Origin: Lysobacter sp. K5869
GTDB lineage: Bacteria > Pseudomonadota > Gammaproteobacteria > Xanthomonadales > Xanthomonadaceae
Assembly (NCBI RefSeq): GCF_018847975.1
Contig: NZ_CP072597.1
Coordinates: 186,001-250,000, forward strand
DNA length: 64,000 bases
Direction of reading: 5' to 3'
Shown here piece after piece: positions 12,146 through 25,686 of the stretch. Within the stretch, counting starts at the first letter, position 1. Each line of letters begins with the position of its first letter. Both the position numbers and the translations under genes were made by a program. The notes under the pieces were generated by a model. That model ran no database searches and had not been told where the DNA came from. It saw only the letters and a program-made list of their open reading frames with translations.

Positions 12146-13015
12146 ATGCTTCGTCAACCTACGCTTTTGGCTGTCGGTCTAATGGCATTACTCGCGAGTT
12201 ACGGCGCCAGCGCGCGCAATGTCGTGTTCCTGAACAATCCTTCGCCGCAGGACGTGAAGGACATCGGCCATTACGTGGTCAAGAGCACCGGCAAGCCGTT
12301 CTTCTCCGATCTGGTCCTGTTCGCCGCCAACATCAACGGCAGCACGCCGAACACGCCGGTGCTGTACTACAACACGGAGATGAGCGCGATCCTCAAGGAC
12401 AACATCGACGCCGTCCGCCAGTTGCAGAACAGCGGCATCAAGGTCCAGATCTCGTACCTGGGCAATCACCAGAACGCGGGTTGGTCGTGCAACATGACCT
12501 CGAAGACCGCGACCAAGCTCGCCAACGCGATGGTCGCCGATGTCGTCAAGTACGGCCTCGACGGCATCAGCGTCGACGACGAGTACTCCACCTGTTCGGG
12601 CAGCGCCAGCTCGTTCTACGCGGTGCTCAAGGCGATCCGCGCCAACACCTATTTCACCGGCAAGACCCTGAGCAAGGCGCTGTGGTCGGACTCGAGCTAC
12701 TTCAAGGCGCCGTACAACGCCGCCAATCAGCTCACCGAAGGCTATGAGATGACCTACGGCGGCAGCGTCAGCTATCTGACGCCCTATGTCGGCTACGGCA
12801 TGGCCAAGAGCAATCTATTCCTCGGCATCTCGCCGGAGTTCAGTTCGGCCTCGCAGGCCGGCACCATCGCCAAGAACGTCGCCGACGGCGGCTATCAGGG
12901 CGTGATGATCTGGGCGCCGAACGCGTTCCTCGACACCACCGCCGCGGCGCAGTACTACACCGCGATCGTCAAGTCGCAGGCCGGTTCGACCGAAACGGTG
13001 GAATACGTGCCGTGA
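12146..13015 (+). CDS. Secreted endo-beta-N-acetylglucosaminidase, Endo H-like (GH18)
   Basis: 289-aa enzyme predicted to cut the chitobiose core of N-linked high-mannose glycans. It has a Sec signal peptide (residues 1-23, ending ASA). The GH18 active-site strand reads YGLDGISVDDEY, with D144 and the acid E146 matching the catalytic Asp/Glu pair of Streptomyces Endo H (DGVDFDDE). The first Asp of the DxxDxDxE pattern is Ser142 and the Phe is Val143. The length equals the catalytic domain alone, with no chitin-binding module. As bacteria rarely carry such glycans, a predatory or scavenging role on eukaryotic hosts is plausible. Strong Shine-Dalgarno upstream and a terminator downstream mark a monocistronic unit. 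Confidence 0.87.
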   Translation: MLRQPTLLAVGLMALLASYGASARNVVFLNNPSPQDVKDIGHYVVKSTGKPFFSDLVLFAANINGSTPNTPVLYYNTEMSAILKDNIDAVRQLQNSGIKVQISYLGNHQNAGWSCNMTSKTATKLANAMVADVVKYGLDGISVDDEYSTCSGSASSFYAVLKAIRANTYFTGKTLSKALWSDSSYFKAPYNAANQLTEGYEMTYGGSVSYLTPYVGYGMAKSNLFLGISPEFSSASQAGTIAKNVADGGYQGVMIWAPNAFLDTTAAAQYYTAIVKSQAGSTETVEYVP

Positions 13016-13063
13016 TCGCGGCGGCCGGCGCGGCGGCAGCATCGCCGCGCCGGAGCCGATACG

Positions 13064-13096
13064 ACGATCCCTCGGCGAACGCCGCGGGATCGTTTT
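13064..13096 (+). terminator. Rho-independent terminator of the Endo H-like gene
   Basis: The stem ACGATCCC-T-CGGCG closes on CGCCG-C-GGGATCGT with a 2-nt AA loop and one mismatch, followed by TTTT at 13093-13096. It lies 49 bp after the stop codon, in the gap between convergent genes. Confidence 0.85.
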
Positions 13097-13159
13097 GCGG
13101 ATCGTCGGCGAAGCGCGCTCCCGCGATTCCGCGGCAAGCGCGCTGCGCCGCGCCGCCGC

Positions 13160-14548
13160 TCACTTCTGCGGCGTTTTCTTCACCGGCCGCTTCCAGCCTT
13201 CCACAGTCGACTGCCGCGCGCGCCCGATGGTCAGCTCGCCCGCCGGCGCCGACCGGGTGATCGTCGAACCGGCCGCGATGGTCGCGTCCTTGCCGATCGT
13301 CACCGGCGCCACCAGCGACGAGTTCGAGCCGATGAAGGCGCCGTCCTCGATGACGGTGACCGACTTGTTCGCGCCGTCGTAGTTGCAGGTGATGGTGCCC
13401 GCGCCGACGTTGACGCCGGCGCCGATCACGGTGTCGCCCAGATAGGTCAGATGGTTGGCCTTGCTGCCGACGCCGACGCGCGCGTTCTTGGTCTCGACGA
13501 AATTGCCCACGTGCGCGCCGTCGGCGAGCACCGTGCCCGGACGCAGGCGCGAGTACGGGCCGATCTGCGCGCTGCCTTCGACCACGACGCCGTCGAGATC
13601 GCAGTGCGCGCGCACTTCGGTGCCCGCGCCCAGGCGCACGTCCTTGAGCCGGCAGAACGGGCCGATGCGCACGCCGTCGCCGAGTTCGACCACGCCTTCC
13701 AGGATCACGTCGACGTCGATCTCGACATCGTGCCCGACCGTCACCGTGCCGCGCTGGTCGTAACGCGAGGGATCGGCCAGGCGCGCGCCCTGCACGCACA
13801 AGGCGCGCGCGGCGCGGCGCTGGAACGCGCGTTCGAGCTGGGCGAGCTGCCAGGGATCGTTGGCGCCCTCCACTTCGATCGGATCGTCCACATGCACCAT
13901 CTCGGCCGGGCTGTATTCGGCCGCGGCCGAGGCGAACACGTCGGTGAGGTAGTACTCGCTCTGGGCGTTGTCGTTGCCCAACCGCTCCAGCCAGCGCCGC
14001 AGCGGCTCGCCGTCGGCGACCAGGATGCCGGTATTGACGGTGCGGATTTCGCGCTGGTCCTCGTCGGCGTCCTTGTGCTCGACGATGCGGCCGACCCGGC
14101 CTTCGGGATCGCGGACGATGCGGCCGTAGCCGGTGGGATCGTCCAGATCGGCGACCAGCACCGCCAAACGGCCGGGCGCGTCGAGCAGGCGCTGCAAGGT
14201 CGACGCCTGGATCAACGGCACGTCGCCGTAAAGAATGAGCACGCGCGCGTCCTGCGGCACGCCGGGCATCGCCTGCTGCACGGCGTGGCCGGTGCCCAGG
14301 CGCTGGGTCTGCTCGGCCCAGCTCAGGTCGTCCTGACCGGCGAAGGTCGCGCGGACCTGTTCGCCGCCGTGCCCGTAAACCACATGAATGCCGGCCGGGC
14401 GCAGGGCGCGGGCGGTGTCGATCGCATGGGCCAGCATCGGCCGCCCGGCGATCTTCTGCAGGACCTTGGCGGTCGCAGACTTCATCCGCTTGCCCTCGCC
14501 GGCGGCGAGAATCACGATGTGCAACTGGTTCATCGACTCATGAGCCAT
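13160..14548 (-). CDS. glmU: Bifunctional UDP-GlcNAc pyrophosphorylase / glucosamine-1-P acetyltransferase
   Basis: 462-aa enzyme making UDP-GlcNAc, the precursor of peptidoglycan and lipid A. The N-terminal uridylyltransferase has the [11 protein letters not shown] nucleotide loop; the C-terminal left-handed beta-helix acetyltransferase has hexapeptide repeats from about residue 265 ([22 protein letters not shown]). Two in-frame ATGs are possible: 14548, preceded by AGGAAGG at 8-bp spacing, and 14533. I chose 14548 for its Shine-Dalgarno. In related genomes glmU follows the atp operon and precedes glmS; here both junctions carry inserted genes. Confidence 0.97.
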   Translation of the reverse strand: MAHESMNQLHIVILAAGEGKRMKSATAKVLQKIAGRPMLAHAIDTARALRPAGIHVVYGHGGEQVRATFAGQDDLSWAEQTQRLGTGHAVQQAMPGVPQDARVLILYGDVPLIQASTLQRLLDAPGRLAVLVADLDDPTGYGRIVRDPEGRVGRIVEHKDADEDQREIRTVNTGILVADGEPLRRWLERLGNDNAQSEYYLTDVFASAAAEYSPAEMVHVDDPIEVEGANDPWQLAQLERAFQRRAARALCVQGARLADPSRYDQRGTVTVGHDVEIDVDVILEGVVELGDGVRIGPFCRLKDVRLGAGTEVRAHCDLDGVVVEGSAQIGPYSRLRPGTVLADGAHVGNFVETKNARVGVGSKANHLTYLGDTVIGAGVNVGAGTITCNYDGANKSVTVIEDGAFIGSNSSLVAPVTIGKDATIAAGSTITRSAPAGELTIGRARQSTVEGWKRPVKKTPQK

Positions 14549-14635
14549 GTACTAAACCTTCCTGACCTGTTCGGTGCTTGACGTGGGCCCCCCGTCGGGT
14601 CCGAATCTTAGCAATTGCCCACGCAAGGACTCTGC

Positions 14636-16255
14636 ATGCCCGCTGAGCGCGCCCCCTGGCGGACCGCCGCACTGGTCTCGTTTTTCTTCGTCGCGGTGGC
14701 GGTGATCGTCCTGCGCCAGGACGCCAACTGGGATCTGCGCAACTACCACCTGTATACGCCGCTGGCTTGGCTGGACGGCCGGATGGCCCAGGACATCGCC
14801 CCGGCGCAGCTGCAGACCTGGCACAACCCCATCGTCGATATCCCGTTCGCGCTGATGGTGCGCGCGGGCCTGGGCGGGCTGCCGATCACCCTGTGGCTGG
14901 CCATTCCCAGCCTGCTGGCGCTGTATTTCGCCCTGCGCCTGCTCGACGCCCTGCTGCCGGCCCAGCGCAGCCGCGCGCGCACCTGGATCGCCGGGCTGGC
15001 GATCATGACCGGCGCGGCCATGTACCCGGGCACCGCGGCGATCTTCAACGACCACATCGTCGGCATGTTCGTGCTCGGCGCGCTGCTGTGGTGGGCGCAG
15101 TCGCAGGGCCGGCGCGGGCCATTCGCGACCTGGCTGCCGGTCGGCTTGATGGCCGGCGCGGCGGCCGGGTTCAAGCTGACCGGGGTCACGTATTGCCTGG
15201 GCTTCGTCGCCGCGGCGCTGGTCGCCGGGCCGGTGCGGCAGTGGCCGGCGCGGATCCTGGCGCTGGGCATCGGCGGCGTCGCCGCGGTCGCGGTGTGCTG
15301 GGGGCCGTGGGGTTGGTACGTGTGGAAGCTGCACGCCAATCCGCTGTTTCCGTACTTCAATCAGTGGTTCCTTTCGCCCGATACCATCGCCGCGTCGTGG
15401 CGCGACTCGCGCTACGTCCCGCACGGCTTGATCGATGTGTTGGACCCGCCGCTGCGCCTGCTGCGCCGCAACCGCGACTATTCCGAACCGCTGCTGGCCG
15501 ATCCGCGCTTGCTGCTGGGCCTGTGCGCGCTGGGCGCGTGGCTGTGGCTGTTGCGCCCAGGCGCGCAGGCCGGCGCGGGCGCGAGCGGCTCCGCTGCCGG
15601 CGGCCTCAGCGCCGCCGATTCCGACCTCGCCGCCGCCCAGGCCAACGCCGTCGCGCTGCGCTGGCCGCTGCTCGCGTTCGTCGCGGTCAGCTATTTCGGC
15701 TGGGCCGGCATGTACGGCATCTACCGCTATCTGCTGCCGCTGGAAGTGCTGTGTTCGCTGCTCATCGTCGGCGCGGTTTCGGCGCTGTTCGCGCGCAAGC
15801 GGCCGGTCGTGGCGATGCTCGTGGCGACGGTGCTGGTGATCGTGCCGACCAAGCACCCCAACTGGGGCCGCGATCCGTTCCGCACACCGATGATCGCGGT
15901 GAAATTCCCGCCGCTGCCGGCCGGCAGCGTGGTCCTGACCAGCACCGAACACCCGGTCGCCTACGCCGTCGCCTTCCTCCCGCACGACGTGCCGGCGATG
16001 GCGGTGCGCAACAACTTCATGGACCCGCAGCAGTGCACCCGCCTGCAAGAACGCGTCGAGCGCACCGTCGCCGGCAACCCCGGCCCGCTGTGGCTGCTGC
16101 GCCCAGCCCAACCCGACGCCGTCGCCGACAGCCGCATCGCGCTGTACGGGCTCAGCGTCTCCGGCGCCTGCAAGCCGCTCGACAACAATATGGGCGACTT
16201 GGAACTGTGCGCGCTGGCGCGGGCGCCGTTCGCGCCGATTTGCGTCAAGAAGTAA
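14636..16255 (+). CDS. GT-C-like polytopic membrane glycosyltransferase (Gtr-system candidate)
   Basis: 539-aa integral membrane protein with roughly ten hydrophobic helices, an acidic N-terminal loop (DANWDLRNYHLY) like the catalytic loop of GT-C enzymes, and a hydrophilic periplasmic C-terminal part with several cysteines. No exact family is recognised. An AAGGA Shine-Dalgarno fixes the ATG at 14636 over the upstream TTG at 14615. It lies next to a polyprenyl-phosphate glycosyltransferase (GtrB-like) and a GtrA flippase, so it probably moves a lipid-carried sugar onto O-antigen or another surface glycan. It diverges from glmU and converges on the GtrB-like gene. Confidence 0.7.
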   Translation: MPAERAPWRTAALVSFFFVAVAVIVLRQDANWDLRNYHLYTPLAWLDGRMAQDIAPAQLQTWHNPIVDIPFALMVRAGLGGLPITLWLAIPSLLALYFALRLLDALLPAQRSRARTWIAGLAIMTGAAMYPGTAAIFNDHIVGMFVLGALLWWAQSQGRRGPFATWLPVGLMAGAAAGFKLTGVTYCLGFVAAALVAGPVRQWPARILALGIGGVAAVAVCWGPWGWYVWKLHANPLFPYFNQWFLSPDTIAASWRDSRYVPHGLIDVLDPPLRLLRRNRDYSEPLLADPRLLLGLCALGAWLWLLRPGAQAGAGASGSAAGGLSAADSDLAAAQANAVALRWPLLAFVAVSYFGWAGMYGIYRYLLPLEVLCSLLIVGAVSALFARKRPVVAMLVATVLVIVPTKHPNWGRDPFRTPMIAVKFPPLPAGSVVLTSTEHPVAYAVAFLPHDVPAMAVRNNFMDPQQCTRLQERVERTVAGNPGPLWLLRPAQPDAVADSRIALYGLSVSGACKPLDNNMGDLELCALARAPFAPICVKK

Positions 16256-16286
16256 GCGTCGTTCGCAGCTCGCGCGACGCGCCGCT

Positions 16287-17213
16287 TCAGCGGCCGTCGC
16301 CGCGATGCACGACCTGATCGGTGATCAGCCGCAAGATCTCGTTCGAGCGCCGGTTCACCGTATCCAGAATCAAGCCGGTCGCGAGCAAGATGAAGGCCGT
16401 CAGCGCCAACGCCGCGGCCAGCACCGCGGTGGACGGGTGGGTGACCGCGCCGGTGCCGCCGAATTCGTGGATCACCACCGCGCCGAAGCCCAGGCTGGCC
16501 AAGCCCGCCAGCGCCGCGGCGGTGCCGAAGAACAGCAGCGGGCGCAGGTCCTTGTAGAGGAAGCCGATGGTGCGCAGCACCCGGAAACCGTCGCGGAAGG
16601 TGTTGAGCTTGGACTCGCTGCCTTCCGGGCGCACGCCGTAGGGCACGGTGCGTTCGGTCAGCACGAAGGCGTTGGCCATCGCGAACACGGTCATCTCGGT
16701 TTCGATCTCGAAACCGCGCGACAGCACCGGCATGGATTTGACGAAGCGGCGCGAGAACGCGCGATAGCCCGACAGCACGTCGCGCACCGGCTGGCCGAAC
16801 AAGCGGCCGATGCTCCAGCGCACGAGCTTGTTGCCGAAGCCGTGGAAGCGGCGGAACGAGCCGCTGTCGTGCTGTTCCAGGCGCGTGCCGACGACCATGT
16901 CGGCGTGGCCGTGGAGCACGTCCTCGAGCAAGGCGCGCGCGTGTTCGGCCGGATAGGTGTCGTCGCCGTCGACCATCAGGTACACGTCGGCCTCGACCTC
17001 GCGGAACATCGCCCGCACCACGTTGCCCTTGCCCTTGGCCGGCACCCGGCGCACCAAGGCGCCGGCTTCGCGCGCCAGCTCGGCGGTGGCGTCGGTGCTG
17101 GCGTTGTCGAACACCCAGATCTCGGCTTCGGGCAAGGCGCGGCGGAAGTCGGCGACGACCTTGGCCACGGTGCGGGCCTCGTTGTAACAGGGAATGAGTA
17201 CCGCGCTGCGCAA
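16287..17213 (-). CDS. GT2 polyprenyl-phosphate glycosyltransferase (GtrB/DPM1-like)
   Basis: 308-aa inner-membrane enzyme that should charge undecaprenyl phosphate with a sugar. A GT2 domain begins almost at the N-terminus (AVLIPCYNEARTVAKV), with the metal-binding DGDDTYP motif and a central KGKGNVVRAMF segment; two C-terminal membrane helices follow (residues ~225-290), as in GtrB. No ATG is near the domain start. A TTG at 17213 with GGAG 7 bp upstream gives the family's normal length, so I chose it; a longer frame open to 17438 would overlap gtrA and add an unrelated leader. It diverges from gtrA 135 bp away. Confidence 0.85.
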   Translation of the reverse strand: MRSAVLIPCYNEARTVAKVVADFRRALPEAEIWVFDNASTDATAELAREAGALVRRVPAKGKGNVVRAMFREVEADVYLMVDGDDTYPAEHARALLEDVLHGHADMVVGTRLEQHDSGSFRRFHGFGNKLVRWSIGRLFGQPVRDVLSGYRAFSRRFVKSMPVLSRGFEIETEMTVFAMANAFVLTERTVPYGVRPEGSESKLNTFRDGFRVLRTIGFLYKDLRPLLFFGTAAALAGLASLGFGAVVIHEFGGTGAVTHPSTAVLAAALALTAFILLATGLILDTVNRRSNEILRLITDQVVHRGDGR

Positions 17214-17348
17214 GGCCGCGCTCCGAAACGTTCTGGAATGGCGCGATGGTACAGCCTCCGCTCGGCCTCGTCTGGCTAGAATGCGGGCCATGAACCCCCT
17301 CGCCCCGTCCCCCGCCACGCCCCGTTCGCGCCGCAACCGGGGCGCCGC

Positions 17349-17732
17349 ATGAGCCTGACCCGGCAAGGCCGCAATTACCTGGTGTTCGGCGGCATCCAGT
17401 ACTGCGTGGACTGGGGCGTCATGGTCCTCCTGAGCCACCTGGGCATGCCGGTGGAGGCCGCCAATCTGGCCGGCCGCATCAGCGGCGCGTTGCTGGGCTT
17501 CTGGCTCAACGGCCGCTTCACCTTCAACAGCGAGAACACCGCGCTCGGCCGCCGCCAGTTCGCGCGCTTCCTCGCGCTGTGGGTCGGCACCACCTTGATC
17601 AGCACGCTGGCGATCAGCCTAGTCGACCGCTACGCCGGACTGGAATGGACCTGGCTGGCCAAGCCGGTGATCGAACTGGTGCTGGCCGTGGTCGGGTTCA
17701 CGGTGTCGCGGTACTGGGTGTATCGGCGCTGA
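17349..17732 (+). CDS. GtrA family membrane protein
   Basis: 127-aa protein with four hydrophobic helices and the GtrA features FWLNGRFTF (after helix 2) and a basic C-terminus (VSRYWVYRR). GtrA proteins are thought to flip polyprenyl-linked sugars across the inner membrane. With the divergent GtrB-like gene and the membrane transferase at 14636-16255 it completes a three-part Gtr-type surface-glycan modification system. Confidence 0.88.
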   Translation: MSLTRQGRNYLVFGGIQYCVDWGVMVLLSHLGMPVEAANLAGRISGALLGFWLNGRFTFNSENTALGRRQFARFLALWVGTTLISTLAISLVDRYAGLEWTWLAKPVIELVLAVVGFTVSRYWVYRR

Positions 17733-17919
17733 GGCGATGACGGCGGCGAGACTTCGCCGCTCGATGCCTCCGGCACCACGCAATCGCCGCGGTCGCGGCA
17801 TGAAGCGGCGATCGTTCGCAGGTTAGGGGCGCGGGCGACCGACGCCTGATCCGGCTGATGATCCGGCCGAACTGCGGCTTCGTCTCGAACCGATCCAGCC
17901 ACCCCCGATTCCAAAAACA

Positions 17920-17946
17920 AAAACGCCGGCGCGAGGCCGGCGTTTT
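17920..17946 (-). terminator. Rho-independent terminator of the atp operon
   Basis: Read on the minus strand, AAAACGCCGGC pairs with GCCGGCGTTTT over a 5-nt loop and is followed by TTTTTGTTTTT. It lies 24 bp beyond the atpC stop codon. Confidence 0.93.
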
Positions 17947-17969
17947 CGCATCGCGGCGCGGACGCCGGA

Positions 17970-18395
17970 TCAGTGCTTCATGTTCTTGCGCAGACGCTCC
18001 AGCGCCTGCAACTGCGCCATCGCTTCGGCCAGCTTGGCCTGGGCTTCGGCGATGTCCATCTGCGGGCCGCGGTTGGCCAGCGCGCGCTCGGCTTCTTCCT
18101 TGGCCGCGCGCACGGCGGCTTCGTCGATATCCTGGGCGCGGATCGCGGTGTCGGCCAGCACGGTCACGACCTGCGGCTGCACCTCGAGGATGCCGCCGGA
18201 GACCGCGAAGTCGAGCTGTTCGCCGTTGGGCAGGGTCACCACGACCTTGCCCGGCTTGAGGCGGGTGATCAACGGCGCATGGCGCGGCGCGATGCCGAGT
18301 TCGCCGATCTCGCCGGTGGCGACCAGCATCGTCGCTTCGCCGTGGAAGATTTCATCCTCGGCGCTGACGATGTCGCAACGGAAGGTGGATGCCAT
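17970..18395 (-). CDS. atpC: ATP synthase F1 subunit epsilon
   Basis: 141-aa central-stalk subunit. The N-terminal beta-sandwich ([39 protein letters not shown]) and the C-terminal helical hairpin rich in Ala/Glu/Lys are visible. It is the last gene of the atp operon, separated from atpD by a 140-bp structured spacer and followed directly by the operon terminator. Confidence 0.96.
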   Translation of the reverse strand: MASTFRCDIVSAEDEIFHGEATMLVATGEIGELGIAPRHAPLITRLKPGKVVVTLPNGEQLDFAVSGGILEVQPQVVTVLADTAIRAQDIDEAAVRAAKEEAERALANRGPQMDIAEAQAKLAEAMAQLQALERLRKNMKH

Positions 18396-18409
18396 GTCTC
18401 TCTCGCTTC

Positions 18410-18535
18410 GCTCGTTCGAGGGGAAAGGGGGGAATTAGGGGGCTCAAGGGAATGGCGGGTCAGCGGGGAAAGCGGTCAGCCGGTGCGGCTGCCATTCCCT
18501 TCATTCCCTTTATTCCCTTCTTTCCCCTGATTTCC
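18410..18535. repeat. G-rich/C-rich inverted spacer between atpD and atpC
   Basis: On the plus strand the spacer begins with G-rich blocks (GAGGGGAAAGGGGGGAATTA) and ends with C-rich ones containing four ATTCCCTT-like units, with GGGAATGG and CCATTCCC paired around the middle. It can fold into a long imperfect hairpin in the atp mRNA. A similar spacer sits at 20921-21045, between atpA and atpG. Confidence 0.6.
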
Positions 18536-20041
<1,506 letters not shown>

Positions 20042-20905
20042 TTAGACCGCGGCGGCGCCGCCGACGATTTCGGAGATTTCCTGGGTGATCGCCGCCTGAC
20101 GCGCCTTGTTGTAGACCAGGTTCAAGGTGCCGATCAGCTTGGTGGCGTTGTCGCTCGCCGCCTTCATCGCGACCATGCGCGCGGCATGCTCGGAGGCCAC
20201 GTTCTCCAGCACCGCCTGGTACACCAGCGACTCGATGTAGCGGGTCAGCACGTGATCGAGCACGGTCTGCGCATCGGGTTCGTAGATGTAGTCCCAATCG
20301 TGCTTGGCGACCTGGGTTTCCGGCGCCGGCAGCGGCAGCAGCTGATCGAACGCCGCGCGCTGGGTCATGGTGTTGACGAAGTCGTTGTAGCAGACGAACA
20401 CGCGATCGACGGTGCCGGCGCTGTAGGCGTCGAGCACGACCTTGATCACGCCGATCAGCTGCTCCAGGTGCGGCTGGTCGCCCAAGTGGGTGACCGAGGC
20501 GAGCATGTTGACCTTGATCCGGCGGAAGAACACCGAGGCCTTCTGGCCGATGGTGACCACGTCGACCTCGACGCCCTGCTCCTGCCACTTGCGGAATTCG
20601 CCGAGCAGCTTGCGGAACAGGTTGTTGTTGAGGCCGCCGGCCAGGCCGCGGTCGGACGACACGATCACGTAGCCGACGCGCTTAACGTCCTTGCGCTCGA
20701 CCATGTACGGATGCCGGTAATCGGAATTGGCCTGGGCCAAGTGACCGATCACCTGCTTGATCACGCGCGCGTACGGGCGCGAGGTCTTCATCCGATCCTG
20801 CGCCTTGCGGATCTTGGAAGCCGAGACCATTTCCAGCGCGCGAGTCACCTTGCGGGTGTTCTGCACGCTCTTGATCTTGGTTTTGATTTCGCGTCCGCCT
20901 GCCAT
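20042..20905 (-). CDS. atpG: ATP synthase F1 subunit gamma
   Basis: 287-aa rotor shaft. The N-terminal coiled-coil helix ([20 protein letters not shown]), the Rossmann-like middle with [13 protein letters not shown], and the C-terminal helix with [12 protein letters not shown] are all present and of normal length. It is preceded by the second structured spacer of the operon. Confidence 0.97.
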   Translation of the reverse strand: MAGGREIKTKIKSVQNTRKVTRALEMVSASKIRKAQDRMKTSRPYARVIKQVIGHLAQANSDYRHPYMVERKDVKRVGYVIVSSDRGLAGGLNNNLFRKLLGEFRKWQEQGVEVDVVTIGQKASVFFRRIKVNMLASVTHLGDQPHLEQLIGVIKVVLDAYSAGTVDRVFVCYNDFVNTMTQRAAFDQLLPLPAPETQVAKHDWDYIYEPDAQTVLDHVLTRYIESLVYQAVLENVASEHAARMVAMKAASDNATKLIGTLNLVYNKARQAAITQEISEIVGGAAAV

Positions 20906-20920
20906 CTTTCGCTCGCTTTG

Positions 20921-21045
20921 TTCGCTTTAGGGAATAAGGGGAAGAAGGGGATTCAGGGGAATGCGGGGGATGTCGTCTTGGGGAACGGCTGGGTTGCGCG
21001 CCTGCCATTCCCTGTTCCCTTCGTTCCCGGTTCCCGCTCTGCCCG
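20921..21045. repeat. G-rich/C-rich inverted spacer between atpA and atpG
   Basis: Plus-strand G-rich blocks (GGGAATAAGGGGAAGAAGGG) face C-rich blocks (CCATTCCCTGTTCCCTTCG) about 50 bp later. This is the same design and related sequence as the spacer at 18410-18535. Both are tens of bp longer than the other atp gene gaps. Confidence 0.6.
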
Positions 21046-21047
21046 CC

Positions 21048-22598
<1,551 letters not shown>

Positions 22599-22734
22599 TG
22601 TCGTTTCCTTGGTCCTGCATCGCGACGAAGCGACGCGCGGGTGCTTTCTTTTAACGGGATCGAAGCGGAGCGGTTCGCGATTGCGCTGAAGCCTGAGCTA
22701 GCCAATCGCGCGCCGCGGACATCGGATCCCGGCT

Positions 22735-23262
22735 TTAACCGGCCAGCGCCGTCTGCAGGCGCGACAGCTTGCCCTTGAGCGAGCCGTCGATCACCACTTC
22801 GCCGGCGTCGATCACGGCGCCGCCGATCAGCGAGGCGTCGACCGCGGTCTCGATCTCGACCTGACGGCCGAAGCGCTTGACCAGCGCGGCCTTGATCGAA
22901 TCGAGCTCGGCCGCCGGCAAATCGCTGGCGGAGGTGACCTTGGCCTTGACCACGCGGTCGGCGTCGGCGCGCAGTTCCTCGAACAGGCCGGCGATTTCCG
23001 GCAACAGAGCGAGACGGCGGTTGTCGGCCAGCAGGGTCAGGAACCGCTGCACGGACTCGTCCGCGCCGTCGATCGCGACCAGGGCGACCGCTTCGGCGCC
23101 GGTCAGGCGCGGATGGCCGAGCACCGACTGCACTTGCGGATCGGCGGCGACGCGCGCCGAGAAGGCGAGCGCTTGCGACCAATCGGCGGTGCGGCCGGCT
23201 TCGCGCGCCAGCGCGAACGCGGCGCGGGCATACGGACGGGCGAGGGTGAGGTTCTGGCTCAT
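22735..23262 (-). CDS. atpH: ATP synthase F1 subunit delta
   Basis: 175-aa peripheral-stalk subunit that joins F1 to the b dimer. It shows the OSCP-type N-terminal helical bundle (TLARPYARAAFALA) and the C-terminal signature IGGAVIDAGEVVIDGSLKGKL. The ATG at 23262 follows the atpF stop by 17 bp and gives the normal family length. Confidence 0.96.
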   Translation of the reverse strand: MSQNLTLARPYARAAFALAREAGRTADWSQALAFSARVAADPQVQSVLGHPRLTGAEAVALVAIDGADESVQRFLTLLADNRRLALLPEIAGLFEELRADADRVVKAKVTSASDLPAAELDSIKAALVKRFGRQVEIETAVDASLIGGAVIDAGEVVIDGSLKGKLSRLQTALAG

Positions 23263-23279
23263 CGCGTGGGGCGTTCCGG

Positions 23280-23750
23280 TCAGATTTCCGCGGCCAGCTC
23301 GTCGAGCAGCGCCTTGTGGGCGTTGGCGTCGATTTCGCGCTTGAGCAGCTTCTCGGCACCGGTCACGGCCAGCGCGGACACCTGCTTGCGCAGATCCTCG
23401 CGGGCGCGGTCGGCGGCGGCGGCGATCTCGGCGTCGGCCAGCGCCTTCAAGCGCGTGCCTTCGACCATCGCATCGGTCTTGGCCTGATCGACGATCTGAT
23501 TGGCGCGCTGATGCGCCTGATCGACGACTTCGTTGGCCTTGACCCGGGCTTCGCGCACGATTTCGTCCGCCTGCGCGCGCGCCTGCTGGACGAGAACCTC
23601 GGCGCCTTCGGCATTCGCCAGGCCCTGGGCAATCTTTTGTTGACGTTCTTCGATCGCCTTGTTCAGGGGCGGCCAAATGAACTTCATCGTGAACCAGATG
23701 AGGATCGCGAACGTGATCATCTGGCCGAAGAAGGTCATGTTGATATTCAT
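23280..23750 (-). CDS. atpF: ATP synthase Fo subunit b
   Basis: 156-aa stator subunit with one N-terminal membrane helix ([20 protein letters not shown]) and a long charged coiled coil rich in Ala/Gln/Glu/Arg. Length and composition match a standard homodimeric b subunit; only one b gene is present. Confidence 0.96.
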   Translation of the reverse strand: MNINMTFFGQMITFAILIWFTMKFIWPPLNKAIEERQQKIAQGLANAEGAEVLVQQARAQADEIVREARVKANEVVDQAHQRANQIVDQAKTDAMVEGTRLKALADAEIAAAADRAREDLRKQVSALAVTGAEKLLKREIDANAHKALLDELAAEI

Positions 23751-23828
23751 GACAGCTCCGATAGGACGCTGCGGGCGCGAACACCCGGGAGAACCGCCCG
23801 CTCGCGCGGACGGTTCCGTTCAAGCAAC

Positions 23829-24164
<336 letters not shown>

Positions 24165-24212
24165 CTAAAGGAAAGGGTGAAACGCGCAAAGAACTGAAAG
24201 GTGGAACCCGGG

Positions 24213-25052
<840 letters not shown>

Positions 25053-25451
25053 CTATCGTTTCAAAAGATTGGCCAGTACGAACGCCAGCGTCGCCGCCGA
25101 CAGACCCACCAGCATTGGAAGGGGAGGCAAACGCCACACGGCCATTCCCAGGCCGAGCATCGTCAAAACCGCCACCCATTTGAATATGACTCCGAGCAGC
25201 AACCGCCCGATCGCCGATCCGGCCGGTTGCACGCCGCCCCCCAACGCCATCTTGGCGGCCGCAAGACTGCCGGCCACCGCCGCGCCTCCGCCCACCGCTG
25301 CCGCCAGCGCGGACGTCGCACCGAGGGAGAGGAAGGCCAGCGCGGCCAGCGCCGTCGCGCCGGCTTGCCAAGCAATCGCGCGCGACGCCAGCCGGCGGCC
25401 TGCGGACAATGGATCGTGCACGCGGGTCTCGTCGGTCTGGGGTTGGCGCAA
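25053..25451 (-). CDS. atpI: ATP synthase subunit I
   Basis: 132-aa protein with four hydrophobic helices, first in the atp operon. AtpI proteins help c-ring assembly and are poorly conserved in sequence; position and topology support the call. The start appears to be TTG at 25451, only about 15 nt after the predicted transcription start, so a leader with little room for a Shine-Dalgarno is implied. Confidence 0.85.
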   Translation of the reverse strand: MRQPQTDETRVHDPLSAGRRLASRAIAWQAGATALAALAFLSLGATSALAAAVGGGAAVAGSLAAAKMALGGGVQPAGSAIGRLLLGVIFKWVAVLTMLGLGMAVWRLPPLPMLVGLSAATLAFVLANLLKR

Positions 25452-25472
25452 AGCGCCCGGTAGAGCCGCAAA

Positions 25473-25501
25473 AGTATAGAACGAGACCGACTTTGCGGCA
25501 A
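25473..25501 (-). promoter_or_regulatory. Sigma-70 promoter of the atp operon
   Basis: On the minus strand TTGCCG (25496-25501) and TATACT (25473-25478) are spaced by 17 bp. The predicted start is near 25466, just before atpI. Confidence 0.65.
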
Positions 25502-25608
25502 CCGGCGGCAGTCACAACCTTGCCATAGGCGGCGTGTTGGGCGGCGATGGCTGCGGCGGTCCGGGCGTTCACGGCCGCGACTATGCGGCCAAGCGCTAGT
25601 GCGTTGAA

Positions 25609-25623
25609 TTACCTGGGAGGTAA
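25609..25623. promoter_or_regulatory. Perfect 15-bp palindrome, unassigned operator candidate
   Basis: TTACCTGGGAGGTAA has 6-bp perfect arms around GGG, in the 280-bp gap between the divergent atpI and DUF2061 genes. It is about 110 bp upstream of the atp promoter and about 65 bp upstream of the DUF2061 -35 region. No matching regulator is known to me. Confidence 0.4.
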
Positions 25624-25686
25624 GTCGCTGTGCGCTTGAGGCCGCAATGATAGATCGGAACTATGAAAACGGTCGCATCATTCGAT

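Noticed and set aside
16287..17438. Longer 383-residue version of the GtrB-like protein
   Set aside because: It would overlap the divergent gtrA gene and add an Arg/Ala-rich leader unlike any GT2 enzyme; a TTG with a good Shine-Dalgarno at 17213 gives the normal start.
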